From NCBI GenBank assembly GCA_036346355.1, contig CM070580.1, forward strand, positions 25,649,374 to 25,713,373: DNA of 64,000 bases. Reading direction: 5' to 3'. Origin of the DNA: Rhipidocladum racemiflorum (taxonomy: Eukaryota; Streptophyta; Magnoliopsida; Poales; Poaceae). Position 1 is the stretch's first letter. The number at the start of each line of letters is the position of its first letter. Below, in pieces: positions 32,033-44,600 of the stretch. The translations under genes were made by a program, and so were the position numbers. The notes under the pieces were generated by a model. It was not told where the DNA came from. It saw only the letters and a program-made list of their open reading frames with translations, and searched no databases.

Positions 32033-32620
32033 TGTAATACCTCGTTAGTGTAGTGGCGTCTAAAGTGAGTTGTAGTGGCATATAATGTTTGTTGGCTCCA
32101 AATGTAGTACACCCGAAATCAATCCTTTTACACGAAGCCAGAAGAAAAGTTAAAGTGGGGTGCTATGCATGTGTAGATTTGCCCCACGATGGAATAGACT
32201 TTGAGCGAATTTTAGGCCCATGTTACATATGGTATCATAGCATCACCCTGCGATAGGCAGGGGCATATGTATGGTGCATGATGCGTGTGGGCCCAGAAGG
32301 ACAATGTATACCGAGGGGTGGTTCTAGGGCTTTGCCCATGTATGTAGTGTGTTGCCACTGCTGAGGGCGTCAGCCTGTAAGGGGGTGAATGGTAATACCT
32401 TGAGCTGTTAGTACATGGCTCATGTGGAGTTGTGGTGGGATTACCTACATTGCTTATCTAAAGTGAACTGTAATAGCATACAATAAATTTGGGTCCAAAC
32501 ATAGCACATCTAGGTTAACTTTTTTATATGATGCGAGAATAAAAGTGTTTGCTATGTATGCGTGGGCCTACCTCACAATAGGCTGAGGAGCTTTGAGTGG
32601 TTTGAAGCCGGTGTGTTACG
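32033..32620 (+). mobile_element. Complete TRIM (miniature LTR retrotransposon), target duplication AAAGT
   Basis: Two direct repeats, 32033-32227 (TGTAATACC...TGTTACA) and 32436-32620 (TGGGATTACC...TGTTACG), share TCTAAAGTGA, ATATGATGCGAG-like and GAATAGACTTTGAGCG-like blocks. Two bases after the first repeat is TGGTATCATAGC (32230-32241), one mismatch from a tRNA-Met primer site. AAAGT flanks both sides (32028-32032 and 32621-32625). 588 bp in all with a ~208 bp non-coding interior. Confidence 0.85.
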
Positions 32621-32840
32621 AAAGTCAAACCAATTGAGGAACCAACTAAACTTCAGAAGGCAAGGAGCAAAGCATGGCATAAAACAATGCAACATCAATT
32701 GTTTGCATTTAGATGTCCAGTAACATAGACGATACCAGACAGATATCCTAAATTCTAGTGATGAAACCATGTAGATGACAATAGCTTTCATGAAAACTAG
32801 TTGAATAGCAGCCAGGCAGCCACCATGGCCTGGCAGCATA

Positions 32841-32985
32841 TTAGGAGGAGCACATAGAAAAATTACCTTAACAATAGCATAAAAAAAGGTAGCATCAGTT
32901 CTCAGTTCCAGGTTTCCAGTAAAGGGAGACGAATAGCACTTCAATTCGTCAAGATCTTCAAATGCAACGACTCGAAAATTTAAGG
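32841..32985. repeat. F-box 3'-flank duplicate, copy 1 (partial)
   Basis: TTAGGAGGAGCACATAGA...AGCATCAGTTCTCAGTTCCAGG...ACTTCAATTCGTCAAG, shared with 33397 and 38241. Confidence 0.75.
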
Positions 32986-33396
32986 TAAACAGAATGGAAT
33001 CATTTTGAATGTATAGCACCTTTCTGCACAACTCAGTGTTAATCTAAGACTCCAAGTCCTCAACCTTAAGTAAAGACCATATCTAATGTTCCATGTCAGG
33101 TGAAAAAAGAGTGAAAGGGGGCTGTTGCAGAATCAGGACACTTAGGTGTTTCAGATACTTGACATGCTTATTACAGTTGAACAAACCAAACAACCATTTG
33201 GCCGATAACACTTTCCATGCAAGGCAATTTCATGCATGAAGTTGTAAACAATGAAACATGGCTTTGATGTAAAACATCTACAGTAAGTGTAAACATCAGC
33301 CCGACCAAATTTCACAATTATATAAAATGACACACCAACAGGTATTCAAGAAGGTGCATAAGATCTGGTTTGCAAGTAAACACTTACAGCTGACAA
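32986..33396. other. Intergenic
   Basis: No gene seen; sequence between two copies of the F-box 3' flank. Confidence 0.35.
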
Positions 33397-33853
33397 AATT
33401 AGGAGGAGCACATAGAACAATTACCTCAACAATGGCATAAAAGAACAGGTTAGCATCAGTGCTCAGTTCCAGATTACCAGTAAACAGAGTCAAAAACACT
33501 TCAATTCGTGATCGTCAAATACAATCACTCAAAAATTTCTTCAGCAGTACAAAAGTTATGTCCTCAATTCTGGAGACAATCAGTGGAATGGCTACCACCA
33601 TGGCCTGCCAGCATATTGCCACGTATATGATACCTGGGCCATTCGCACTCATGCTTTGGTAACATGCAATTTTCAACATACATTTGGAACATCAAAAGAG
33701 ATAGTTGTTTGTCTGACTAAGTTTCAAAAAAAATAGTTGTTTGTCTGACTAAAGACAAACTATGAAATCCCTGATGACAATTTTCCCTACCATGAACAAG
33801 ACAAACAGCTAACTGATTTGAGTTTCGTCAGTAAAGATTGCAATATCTAAAGC
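33397..33853. repeat. F-box 3'-flank duplicate, copy 2 (adjoining the gene)
   Basis: From TTAGGAGGAGCACATAG to TTGCAATATCTAAAGCATCG; immediately 3' of the F-box gene, matching 38241-38760 over its length. Confidence 0.75.
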
Positions 33854-33891
33854 ATCGATGCTATTACCCACTGGGAAACCACCAGCACACT

Positions 33892-35073
33892 CTAAAGCCC
33901 CAGGAAGAAAGGCGGTTCACCAGTGCCGCCGTTCTGCTGCGTCTGAAAGAACGCATGCTGGACAAGGCTTTCTTTGAGCACATGTGGAGTAATTTCGATG
34001 CTACAACCATCATAATCAAAAGTCCCCACAATTTCCCCGTTCATGTCATAATGCAACACCGATTCCGAGCCTTCCACCAGCATATCTCCCTCTTGTGACA
34101 CAATGACCGCATCCCAGTAGGTAAGCACATCGGGTTTTATGACCGAGAGCTCGATCCGGTGCTTGCAGACCCAGATCTCCTCCTTGTAATCCTGCATAAG
34201 CCAAAGATCTGCCCCCCACACATTCTGCTTGCAGCAAGACATGCCAAGCTTACCGTCCATCTCAAACAGTAGCATGCAAGCAAACTGCAGGGACGTGTCC
34301 GTGCGTGGTGTCACAGGAGGAGAAATCCACCTGAATGACTCAGCAGCTGTGTCGAACACCAGTATGTTGTCCTCTTGGCACTCCTGCGGTGGCCAGTGCA
34401 GGCTGCCGTGGAGGAGGACGGGCGGCAAGATGCGGACGCGCCCCACCCCTCTTGCCAGCGCCTTGCCCACAGAAGCCGAGGACGCGCGAGGCTCGACGCT
34501 CCTCGCCTGCTGGGTACCCACCGTGAGAACGTAGTACTTCCCCTTGGGGCCGTCGTATCGGCGGTGGTACAGCACCCGGTACTCTCCGGAAGGAACATGC
34601 GAGTACAGCCCGGCGACCTCGCGGGCATGGAGCGGCGGGAGGGGGGTGGCCTGGCGCGTGGCAGGGTTACAGACGAAGAAGGCTTGGAGGCAGCTGACGA
34701 GGAGGAGGCCATCGCACGACGCGTGGACCTCAAATCTGCCGTAGATGCGGTACTCGAGTTCGTGGCGCCTCTCCGTGAACCGCGCGACCACCCGGCGTTT
34801 GTCGGTGCGGAAGTCGACGGCCTCCACGCAGCAGTGGAGCACGGATTTGTCGTCCTCGCCGGCGTCGCGGAGGAAAGCCAGGAGGAGGGGCTGCGGCTGC
34901 TGGCGGCGGTGGTGGGCGAGGAGGAGACCGCCGTCGGTGGCGAGGCTGCGCCAGGTCTTGCAGACGGCGCGGCAGCGGAGGAGGGACGTAGACGGCAGGC
35001 GGAGGAGGATATCCCAGACCATATCGTTGGGGAGGTCGACGAAGGCGCTTCCCTGGGTCTGCTTCGTCGACAT
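33892..35073 (-). CDS. F-box protein with C-terminal F-box-associated region
   Basis: Intact single-exon gene of 393 codons from MSTKQTQGSAF at 35073. An F-box lies at residues 11-50 (VDLPNDMVWDILLRLPS, RCRAVCKTWRSL), which binds SKP1 so the protein can act as the substrate receptor of an SCF ubiquitin ligase. The rest matches the plant F-box-associated pattern: GLLLVSC...FFVCNPATRQATPLPPL, YRVLYHRRY, LLHGSLHWPPQ, NILVFDTAAESFRWISPP and ADLWLMQDYKEEIWVCKHRI. The length is typical of this large, fast-evolving grass family; the target is unknown. Its coding part is GC-rich at the 5' end and AT-richer at the 3' end. A MITE lies 200 bp upstream and duplicated 3' flanks lie on both sides. Confidence 0.92.
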   Translation of the reverse strand: MSTKQTQGSAFVDLPNDMVWDILLRLPSTSLLRCRAVCKTWRSLATDGGLLLAHHRRQQPQPLLLAFLRDAGEDDKSVLHCCVEAVDFRTDKRRVVARFTERRHELEYRIYGRFEVHASCDGLLLVSCLQAFFVCNPATRQATPLPPLHAREVAGLYSHVPSGEYRVLYHRRYDGPKGKYYVLTVGTQQARSVEPRASSASVGKALARGVGRVRILPPVLLHGSLHWPPQECQEDNILVFDTAAESFRWISPPVTPRTDTSLQFACMLLFEMDGKLGMSCCKQNVWGADLWLMQDYKEEIWVCKHRIELSVIKPDVLTYWDAVIVSQEGDMLVEGSESVLHYDMNGEIVGTFDYDGCSIEITPHVLKESLVQHAFFQTQQNGGTGEPPFFLGL

Positions 35074-35273
35074 GGGAACGGGATGGGAGGAGACGAGGAA
35101 GAATGTGTTGTTTCGCGAACCTTATGCCAGCAAATTCCCAATCCCCACGAGGCAAGAGAGCACATGCAAGAAATTAGAATCCCAGCAAGATTATAAAGAA
35201 CATGCAACCGACTCAAGAAGAGCCCACCTCTTCCTCGATTTCTTTCTGTTTCGCGTTAGCCTCATCCTGCTTT

Positions 35274-35568
35274 GGCATGTACACTGGTATAGATAGTGGT
35301 TGTCTATAATATACCTTTATATTATCTGTATATAGTACTAAAGATAACATATACAATAAACTATATATATAGCTGTCTACTATGATCTTTTATATAATTA
35401 ATAGATTGTTTGTACAATAGCATATACAGTATAAAATTGTATATAAAATCGTCTGTTAAATAGTAAATAGCATCTTTCTCTCTCCTTATTCTCTCTTCTT
35501 CATATTATCTAAAATCTTATGTGATATACTCTTATATAAACAGTCTACAAGTACCATTGTACTTGCTC
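35274..35568. mobile_element. Tourist-like MITE in the F-box gene 5' flank
   Basis: GGCATGTACACTGGTA at the left and TACCATTGTACTTGCTC at the right form an imperfect inverted repeat with TTA after the right end. The interior is TATA-rich. ~295 bp; the ends resemble the MITE at 41105. Confidence 0.6.
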
Positions 35569-35995
35569 TTAAGGGAAAATTTGATCATTTACCCCATGTT
35601 ACACGTGATTTAGATGATTTGGGACTAAATTTCACAACATTGATCTTTTACCCTAATTTTCCGTGCACCACTTTTTTTTTTTTGTCATTTTTGTGTTTTA
35701 AAATGGTTTTCAATTTCTTCTCACGCAAAGAAATTTTACAATATATTATACTGACAGTAAAAATTAAATATAGCTATTAATTTGCTTGAATTTTTTTACT
35801 TTAAATACTAGATAATCTAGTATATTAGACAAAAAGATGAACCATAGCTCATGCGAAAAGATGTCGAACCCATCACACCACTCCACTGTCCCCAAGCCCT
35901 CTAGCTCTCGTTCCCTCCTCTCTGTTGACCAAGGAGGTGACAAAGGTGATCACCATCTTCCCTAAATACAGCGGCGGTGGCGCACGTATCCTCCC
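35569..35995. other. Intergenic, AT-rich
   Basis: Nothing assignable; leads into the DUF868 remnant. Confidence 0.35.
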
Positions 35996-36560
35996 CCTTC
36001 GGTGCTCTGGATGCAGTGTGAGTCAAAACGGTTCCACATGCACGACCGGCGGGTGGACCTGGCGTGGGACCTCACACTCACGGAGCCATTGTCAGTGTGC
36101 TTCATCGCCGTCATGGTCGACGGCGAAACAGTGGTCGTGGCTGGGGACATGGCAAAGGAGGCGTACAGGAAGACGAGGGCCTAGCGGTCACCGAATCCCA
36201 GCACTATCCCCATTTCCCAGTGCAAGCTAGCACGTGTCCATGTGCGACAGTGGCCACGGCCATAGGAACAAGACCTGCTTCACCGTCCGCTGCAAGGAGC
36301 AGGAGATTTCTATGGATCTCGTGTCGCGCGAGCATGGCAAGGATAGGGACAAGGACAAAGAGAGGGACAACGCCGCCGCGACCGAGTCCAGGTCTCCTGG
36401 ACCTCTAGCTTTTCCCATGCGCGACTAGCACCCCGCGGACACCACCGCTGCACTTGCCGCGGCATCCCGGGGCTGCGCACACCATGTTCGTCTTCCATTT
36501 CGAACTCAGCGGCGACAAAGAGCTCGATTCGGCAGTGGCCAAGGAGAAATAGAGCATCAT
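35996..36560 (+). pseudogene. DUF868-family gene remnant
   Basis: The plus frame at 36002-36184 reads FHMHDRRVDLAWDLTLTEP, CFIAVMVDGETVVVAGDMAK and EAYRKTRA before a stop; this is the recognisable N-terminal half of the plant DUF868 domain. In another frame 36234-36428 continues with GHGHRNKTCFTVRCKEQEI and SMDLVSREHG, and near 36484 TMFVFHFELSGDKE then AVAKEK. At least one frameshift and a stop break it, and the C-terminal part is missing. DUF868 proteins have no established function. Confidence 0.6.
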
Positions 36561-37376
36561 TCGAAAAGGAAGGGTAGTTTGGTCTTTTTCACGTGTAGTT
36601 ATGGCAAAAACGGAATTGAAAACCATCTTATATGCAACTTAGAACAACTCTCGGACTTGTTTGGGAAGTCTATTCTCAGGAGAGATTTATGTGGATTGTT
36701 CGGATTTTAGGGTAAAATTCCAGTCCATCTAGATGGATCTCGGTCGGGTATAGGCCTCCCAAACAAGACCAAAGCAAAAGGAATTCCTGGCGTCGGGAGT
36801 GTCATTTTTTGTGAAGGGCTCCCCACAAACCCCAAAATTATTTTGAGACTCTATGTTGGTTCTTTTGCGACAACAACCTTTTAGCTCCAGAAATTACTCC
36901 TGGATCCTGAATCCCTGTTTTTTGTAAAAAACCCATTTCCAAAACCTTGTTCTAGCTCACCTTTTCTACGAAAAGGCCTCCCTCAATTCTAAAATTGGGA
37001 TCATTTCAATTTTTTTAGATTTGTATGCATTTTGCCAATGGAAAAATTATAATTTGAGCGCTCTATCAAAATCCACCTGTAAATTTTCTAAAATTTTGTT
37101 GCGGTTCACCTTTTCTATGAAAAAAGCCTTACAAATTCTAAAATTATGATTATTTCAGCTTTTTTTTTTTTTGAATTTGTGTACGCTTTGCTGAAGAAAA
37201 AATGACATCCACCTTAAAGATTAGTTTTCCTATCTATGCACTCTATTAAAATTCACCTATCGTAGAGTAGCACCGGTTTTACCTAATTATCTTAATCACA
37301 TATTACACGTATATTATGGGAGAAATAATCGATTTTCCGGCTGGAGAACTCGAAAACCGTACAGGGCGCTGCAGCA
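36561..37376. other. Intergenic
   Basis: No gene seen. 36890-37260 shows loose internal repetition (TTTTCTACGAAAAGGCC / TTTTCTATGAAAAAAGCC). Confidence 0.35.
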
Positions 37377-37770
37377 GAAAGTGGAGGTTATATAGAGCAG
37401 GATAGTGGCATTCTTATCTGGTCCAGGCTCAGACATTGATGCTTTCGTAAATTAGCTAGAGCCTACAAAGAACAATTTGGGCTTTGTAGGCCCAAGGACT
37501 GAACAAATTCCACACAGGTCTATGCAATCGTATCTCAAGTCTACGAAGTTTCTGCATCACCTAAGCTTACATCAGTCATAAAATAAAAGGATCACGTTAG
37601 TTAAAAATTAACATCTAGGTGCCACTGACCTGCGGCTCCGGCCCCACCAGTCATCGTTACATTGGATGTTATTTTTCAATACCTTCCTAGCTTTAAAAAA
37701 AAATGAACAGAAGAGACTCAAACGGCGAAAAGACCGACGCATTCTTTCAACCCAATGAACAGCAGACCGT
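37377..37770. repeat. Segmental duplicate, copy 1
   Basis: Shares GCATTCTTATCTGGTCCAGG, CAGACATTGATGC, ACAAATTCCACACAGGTCT and the TCATCGTTACATTGGATGTT blocks, in order, with 38985-39430. Confidence 0.75.
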
Positions 37771-38240
37771 TGCAGCCAGATATATACCGGATATGTGGAC
37801 AATCAGCTTCAAAAAATGGAGCTTTATTCAATTCAGTCAGATTTCAATCCATCATTAAGTCCTTGTAACACAAGATAGCATCCAAATGCATGCAAGGAAA
37901 GCTTCAATACGAACGTCATCAATTTCATATGAAATGGATTATGCAAGTAAAACTCCAGTTATAACACAGTCGATCTCATGTTGAAATGGATGGTGCGTTT
38001 TCACATAAATTAATTACCATGCAAATGCTGCCGCTTAACCATTTCATATACCTATGAAAGTGTCAAGAACACTGCAATGGACCCATGATAAACATCACAT
38101 CTAGCTAGTGTTCCAGGGGAAATACTAGTAGATAGTTTGGTGTGTGTTTTGCAGATATCTAACTCAGCAATCCGGCTATAATATAAATAGGTTAGGACAT
38201 TATGGGTGAACACCCAACGAAGCACACCACGTCTGCAGTT
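37771..38240. other. Intergenic
   Basis: No gene or element end seen between the two duplicate blocks. Confidence 0.35.
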
Positions 38241-38760
38241 CACAAAATTAGGAGGAGCACATAGATAATTTTCCTCAACAATGGCATAGAAAACAACAGG
38301 GTAGCATCAGTTATCGGTTCCAGATTTCCAGTAAACAGAGACAAAAGGCACTTCAATTTGTCAAGATCTTCAAATGCAACCACTCAAAGATTTCTTCAGC
38401 AACACAAAAGGTATGTTCTAAATTCTGGAGACAAAACAAGTTGAATGGCTTCCACCATGGCTTGCCAGCATATTGCCAGGTATGGTACCTGGGCCATTTT
38501 CATTCATGTTTTGGAAACATGCAATTTCCAACAGTACATTTGGAACTTCGAAAGAGAAGTGTGTCTGACTAAAGAAAACTATGAAATCCCTATCATCTTC
38601 TTTTGAAAAACAAAAAAAAAAAAAGGAAAGAGAGAACTATGAGCCCCTGCTCACAATTTTCCCTACTGTGAACGAGACAAACAGCCAACCGATTTAAGTT
38701 TCATCGGTAGATATTGCGATATCTAAATCATGGATGGATACTCACCCACAGCATAATAAT
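38241..38760. repeat. F-box 3'-flank duplicate, copy 3
   Basis: Collinear with 33397-33853 (TTAGGAGGAGCACATAG ... TGGCTTGCCAGCATATTGCC ... TATTGCGATATCTAAATCATGG). Confidence 0.8.
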
Positions 38761-38984
38761 CCATCGACCAAATTCAATCCGCGACAAAATAGACTTCAAA
38801 CAGCCACAGAAGCTCTGTAACTAATTGAAATGGCGACGGCGACGGACGTGTATTTTTATAAATAAAAAATCGATGTATTGTTTTTATCAAATTATTTAAA
38901 ATATATATTATTTAAAAATAAAAAACTCGAAGAAATCGCATACACCCGCAGACCACAGGAAATCGGTGAATATGGGGACGCTGG

Positions 38985-39430
38985 AGCAAATCAGGATCAT
39001 TGCCATTCTCATCTGGGCCAAGCCCAGACATTGATGCCTCCGTAGATTAGCTAGAACCTTCAAAAGAACAGTCAGGTCTTCTCAAGCCCAACAAAAGGAA
39101 CAAATTCCAAACAGGTCTCTGCAACTCTGCAGGCATGGCTCTAGTTAGTCTTCGAAATTTCTGCGTCACATTTCTGTAGCTTAAAAAAGAGACAAGTTGT
39201 TCGATAACGTTATAAGATCACACGAGTTGAAAAGTAATATCAAAATGCCACTAACATGTGCTGATGTGCCCCAAGCCGCGCCTGTCATTGAATGTTATTT
39301 TCCAGTATCTTCCAAGCTTTCAAAAATGTCGCGCACAAGAGGATAGAAACGGCGACCGTTTACTTTTACAACATGAGCACCCGCGCGTTGTCACCAGGTA
39401 AGAACACCACCCATCTCAGCTGAAAACATG
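38985..39430. repeat. Segmental duplicate, copy 2
   Basis: Collinear with 37377-37770; directly abuts the F-box remnant. Confidence 0.75.
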
Positions 39431-39780
39431 GCAAAACTGGAGTTAAAGACCAGCGTATTCTTCAACCCATCTCAGCTGAAAACGTTTGCAGTCCTGCAGA
39501 AGCCAAGGATCCACCTTCGACGCACGCATACGGCTGTTTTACGTGGCGAGCCCGCCCTCATTCGCAAGCAACGACGCCACAATGCGTATCCTGACAGGAG
39601 CACGCAACCACCGGAACACCGCGTCCAGTGTGTCGAACACAAGCATGTTGCTCTGTCGGGCCAAGTGCGGTAGCCAGTGGAGGTTGCCATGGGACGGGAA
39701 AGGCTCGTCGAAGTTGGTAGCCTTCGACCTGTTGCTAACCACTCTCATGGCATGGTCTCATGGACGCCGAGGACGACGTC
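39430..39780 (-). pseudogene. F-box gene remnant
   Basis: The minus frame 39539-39748 contains SHGNLHWLPHLARQSNMLVF and DTLDAVFRWLRAPV, corresponding to HGSLHWPPQ...NILVFDTAAESFRWISPPV of the intact F-box gene. No F-box and no C-terminus are present, so it is a short decayed duplicate. Confidence 0.7.
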
Positions 39781-41104
39781 CATGATAGGCTGACGGGCCG
39801 GTTGCTGTCTCTATTCGGCCGACCCTCTACACATAGGCCCCATACAAGCCTATGCGCAAACAATATGTGCACATCAAACCACCGCTGTAGACAGCTATCT
39901 ATCTATGCCTCGATCGAGAAAAACGATATTTGGGCCGAACATAATAGCCTGCCGGGGCCAGTCTTTATTATTCCTCAATCGCTGAAGAAAGCATGCAGGA
40001 CAGACGCAGCAGCGCGTTCACCATGCATACGATCAGGTTTTTTGCATCTTGGTTTCCTTATTAGCAGCTGAAAGGCAGCACCAGCTAATTTGCCCAATGG
40101 TATATGTTTCCATAGATTGAGGAAATGTTAGGCTCCATAGATTGAGAAAACAGGACACATACGTCAATCCGCACAATGTTACACAGACCCTAATATACAA
40201 CACCGTTGCATAGAATTTATTTCCCTCTTGCGAAGCCTCTGCCAATCTAGAAGACGTGCGGGAGCTCCCCCCTCCGAAGGATACGTACCAACCTTGTGCT
40301 TTTCAAGAACTCGCCATGTGCGCGGTGCGCTTGCGCGCCCGGTTGCTTTATTCCTGGACATGCTGAACCGAACGCACACCAACCTGATCCCTAGTCCAAT
40401 CATCAAGAACGAATATGATGCACTACTAATTAGGCTCTGCAAATTGCCACGTTGAAAGTCAGAGCTCTTTTGTCAGAGTAGAGCAGCTCGAACCTCCTCT
40501 AGGAGACCAAGCAAACGGAGCTCCTCTCCTTTCGTTAGTTAGATTTTTTTTTTTTCGCGGCGAAAGTAAATGGAGTTCCTGCAAGGAATCAAACAGGGTG
40601 CCAGTACCACATGGAGGGCGTTCATTACGGTTGGTGAGGAACTGAAATTCTGACCAAGCCAATAATTTTTGTCACTGCCAATTAGTTATAGTCTTATAGA
40701 CTTGCAGTGCAGTGGAGAAGGTTGTCCGCAGAACTCACAAGTACTACTACCATATTTTGAACCCTCAACACACAAATATCTGTATTTTTATGGGTCTGCC
40801 AAATATCGTGTTCGTGTAAATTCAGGCGTATTAGGTTGGATGGGTTTGATTGAATTTTAGTTCAAACCTGAACTAAATTTCTACCCCGATCCTCCTCATC
40901 CAAACAATCTATATCTTTCTTTATGGGAAAAGACAAAAGGCCCTATCTCGCAGGATAAACGTGGCACCATTGCAACTCTAGAGTAGAGAGACAGGTATGC
41001 CATTTTCGAGGCCAGCTGTACTGCAGTATCATACTGCCATTGAGTTTTCTTCTCTATCCATACCAGTAGAAACAACACGCAAAAATAGAAGCGCGGACAA
41101 TTTA
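39781..41104. other. Intergenic
   Basis: No supported coding feature; short ORFs here show no family features. Confidence 0.35.
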
Positions 41105-41398
41105 GAGCAAGTATTATAAGGTGATGTAGGCGGGCTGCAAGAAGTGGCACATCAGATCTGTGATGAGGTGGAAGAGAGAGAAATGGAGAGAGAAAGAAAG
41201 CGGGCTGCTTACTTGTAGCCAGAATTTGAAAGTGGGTCTTTCGACTCCAAGACACTTTGTGAGAGGAAGAGGTGATCTAAGTATTAAATGTATAGCTTGT
41301 ATCAAGAGTGAGCTATTATATGAGTAGACTTTTTGTTGGCTATGTGTGACATGGCAACACTATAAAGCCCACCATGGGCTCTATTATTAACCTTGCTC
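41105..41398. mobile_element. Tourist-like MITE, 294 bp
   Basis: GAGCAAGTATTATAAGG and TTAACCTTGCTC ends flanked by TTA at 41102-41104 and 41399-41401. Confidence 0.75.
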
Positions 41399-41693
41399 TT
41401 AGCACGTCGCAGCAACGAGGAGACGCCTACGATGGACAGGATCTCGCTGCAAAACAAAATGTCGTCCCTGTCCACGTGTCAGCGGCCCACGCCTCATAGA
41501 TTCCACCTCGGAGGGCATCGCAGCCACCCCCACCAATCTCGAGGCAGCACCTCTCGTGGCCCGTGCTCACTATTTTGTGAAATCAAGCTTTACCAAATTT
41601 CCTGGAAAAGGAAAAGAAAAAAAATGGATTGCTGGCCAACTGGGTCGATAAGGCACATCTGGTCAAACCAACCTAGCCATCCTAATCGGAGGG

Positions 41694-44600
41694 TGTGAGA
41701 TCCCGGATCAGCTATCCAGAATCTCCTGTGTATTTCCGTACTAGTCCCAGATCAGTAGCTAGTACACACAGTCACAGTGATACTTCATTGCCGAACAAAA
41801 CGAAACTTGTAAGATAAATATTCAAGTATGGGCCACATGGCCACTTATTACAATACTCGTTCCAGCGACCGGACACACAAAACAGCGGAAGCAAAAGAAA
41901 GCAACAAGCGAACGCCATGACGCCACATGCGACGACAAGGAACGCAACTAGTCCTCCTGGCAACCCTCCTCGAAGAACTCCTCCTCTTCCTCGGCATCTT
42001 AGAAATTCTCTGATGATTACAATGTTGGTGTAGCACGTGAGTACAAAAGTACTCAGCAAGTCGGGAAAATATGAACATGAGGGGCTTTCCAAAGGAAGCT
42101 TAATAGGGTTCATTTGCATAAAGCCACATTTTATTAAATCATACTTAAGTAATAAATTTCACAAAGCATCTTTTACAATTCTTTTTAATAATTGAATTAT
42201 TTAATATTGTAGTGAGGTTCTAACCACCATCACTAACATACAGGCTCTATCCGCCAACAGTTTAAAAGATCAAAGTTAATCATGTGACTCCATCCGTCAA
42301 AGGTAAAACAGGTTCTATCCACCTGGGTTGGCTCTTTCCGCCAAACAACATTCGAGAGTTCTAACCACTCTCGAACCCCAAATCAAAACACTTTTCAATT
42401 TTAAAAACAAAATCAAAGTCTACCAATATGAAAGAATTCTTCGCTTTGCCTTTAACCGTAGGCACGGCTATTCGAATAATTTTACTCTGCAGAGGTGTAC
42501 AACTTTACCCACAAGACACGACCATCTCCTAATGCCAAGCTATTAGCACACTTCCTTTGGTGTGCCGGCAGAGAGATCGTGACAAGGCCGTTACAATGTT
42601 TCTACCTAGCTAGACCCACCCGCTGAGGTTTCACCGCTGTTAGGGTTCTCACCACCCAGTACAGAAGCCCCCTCTTGCGCCGTGTGAGCAAAACAACAAC
42701 CACAACAATGCCTCCGTCCGGCTCTCACACAACAACCGAGTGGTGAGTCTAAACTAGGCTTCTACAAATTAGTGAGCCAGGTCGTACCATTATAGACATG
42801 TGGTAGTACGGTATTGCTTAAAATGGCAATCATAAGCGTCGGTCCTTATGTGACTTGGGGCGGTACTTGCACAAAAGGATCAAGGCTTGATCCGCTACCA
42901 CCCGACATTCCATGCCGCCCAAGTCAAAATCATTTTTCCTTTTCTTTTTATTTTGGAAAACAGGACCAAAACCATAATAACACTTTCAAATCACATTTGA
43001 TAACCTTCTTTTTGAATAATCCCACCCATGGGTTGTTTTCATCGGAAATGATCCTAAGCAATTCTACCGTACTACATAGCAACGGATACCATATAAGCCT
43101 AAGCATGGTATAAACAAGGTTCTAGGGTTACAATGGATATGATTAACAATGTCAAGGAGGAATTAACAATATCGGTATAGCTAACACTTATATTTGACAT
43201 ATTTCATTAAACATAGCCATGCAACTTTATAAACAATTTTAAATCAGTTCGCAAACATAGGAGCAAAGTGCATCAAGGAGACTTGCCTTCTGTCCCGGGT
43301 AGGTCTTCGTACGCGGGAGGATCGGCGGCGGAATCGGCGGTCGCAGCGGGATCGTTGACTACACGCAAAACGAGGCAATAAATAAATAACAGAAAATAAA
43401 TAAAATCCAAAAATTATAAAATTAGTACTGGCAGGAAGGTATTGATTTATGATGAATTTAGAAATTTGAATGAGGTCAAACGGAGTTCGGATGAGAAAGT
43501 TATGAGCTTCCGAAGTTTGAATTTCGAATAAATCGAAAACCGAGAATATTCCTGGAATATTCCCTTTCGGGTTGACTGGTCAAACGTGAACTGAGCTTTG
43601 ACTGAGCTTGACTCTATGGCAAGTGGACCCAACTTGTCATTCTAATGGAGCTTCTTCCCCATGGAGCTTGCCATGTCAAGAACAGAGGAAGGGAGGAGGC
43701 CATGGGCGCCTGCGAGGGGAGGGCAGCCGACGGCCATGGCAGCGGCGATCTGCCGAGGAGGCGGACGGCGGGAGGTGGCCGGAGGAGGCGGGACGGCCCG
43801 GCGGCAGCGGCGGCCACGGCGCCCGAGTTCTGGCAGCGCGGAGGTTTCGAGGAGGCGCACGGTGGCGGGAAGCCGGTGGTGGGACTTTTGGCCGGAGAGG
43901 CTCGAGGAGTCGGCATTAGCCATGGCCGTCGGCCATGGGCGCCAGGAACAAGACGGTGGGTCGAGGCGGCGGCGCGGCGAGAGAGGCCGGCTGGGTCGGC
44001 CGGAGAGCCCCGGGCAGACGGTCGCCCGGCCGGCACATGGCGCGCAGCGCCAGTGGCCAGCCAATGCGCGGCTGGCGCAGCGCGAGCCGACCGAGGGCGG
44101 CGGCGGCCACGGCACGGCAAGGCCTCAAAACAGAGAACTTCAAAACCATGCCAAAATCCGAAATTTTTCCAAAACTTTGAACGTGGCTACAAAACTAACT
44201 GACGTATCACCTACCGGACATCCTAAAGAACTTGCAGAAGGAAGGAATTGAACAAATTCTCACCGAAATCGAAGAAATCGACGACGAACACGGGTGCGGC
44301 CGAGACGAGCAAAATCCGAAATTCGTCGTCCACAGTGGATGAAACCTAAAATCGATGGATGAGTTAGAATCTAGACTCCCTCACGAACTCAATGAAACAA
44401 GCGGAATAGAAATTGAACCACCGAGGAGGGAGATATGATCCAAAACCCGAAGAACGCGATGAACACCCCGAGTTCGTCGGTTTTTCTCGAACTTCCGGTG
44501 GATTGGGTTGGAGAGGCAAAGGAAGGGTATGCTCCCTGGAAAGAGGACTCCCCCACGGAGATTTAAGAGGCGGAATCGCGGGAAACGGACTGGAAACGGA

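Noticed and set aside
34375..35196. 273-codon plus-strand ORF and 301-codon minus-strand ORF over the F-box gene
   Set aside because: Shadow frames of the GC-rich F-box coding region.
43608..44251. Overlapping 150-200 codon ORFs on both strands
   Set aside because: They lie within the solo LTR, all are Arg/Ala/Gly/Pro-rich and no frame shows conserved features; a compositional effect of a GC block.
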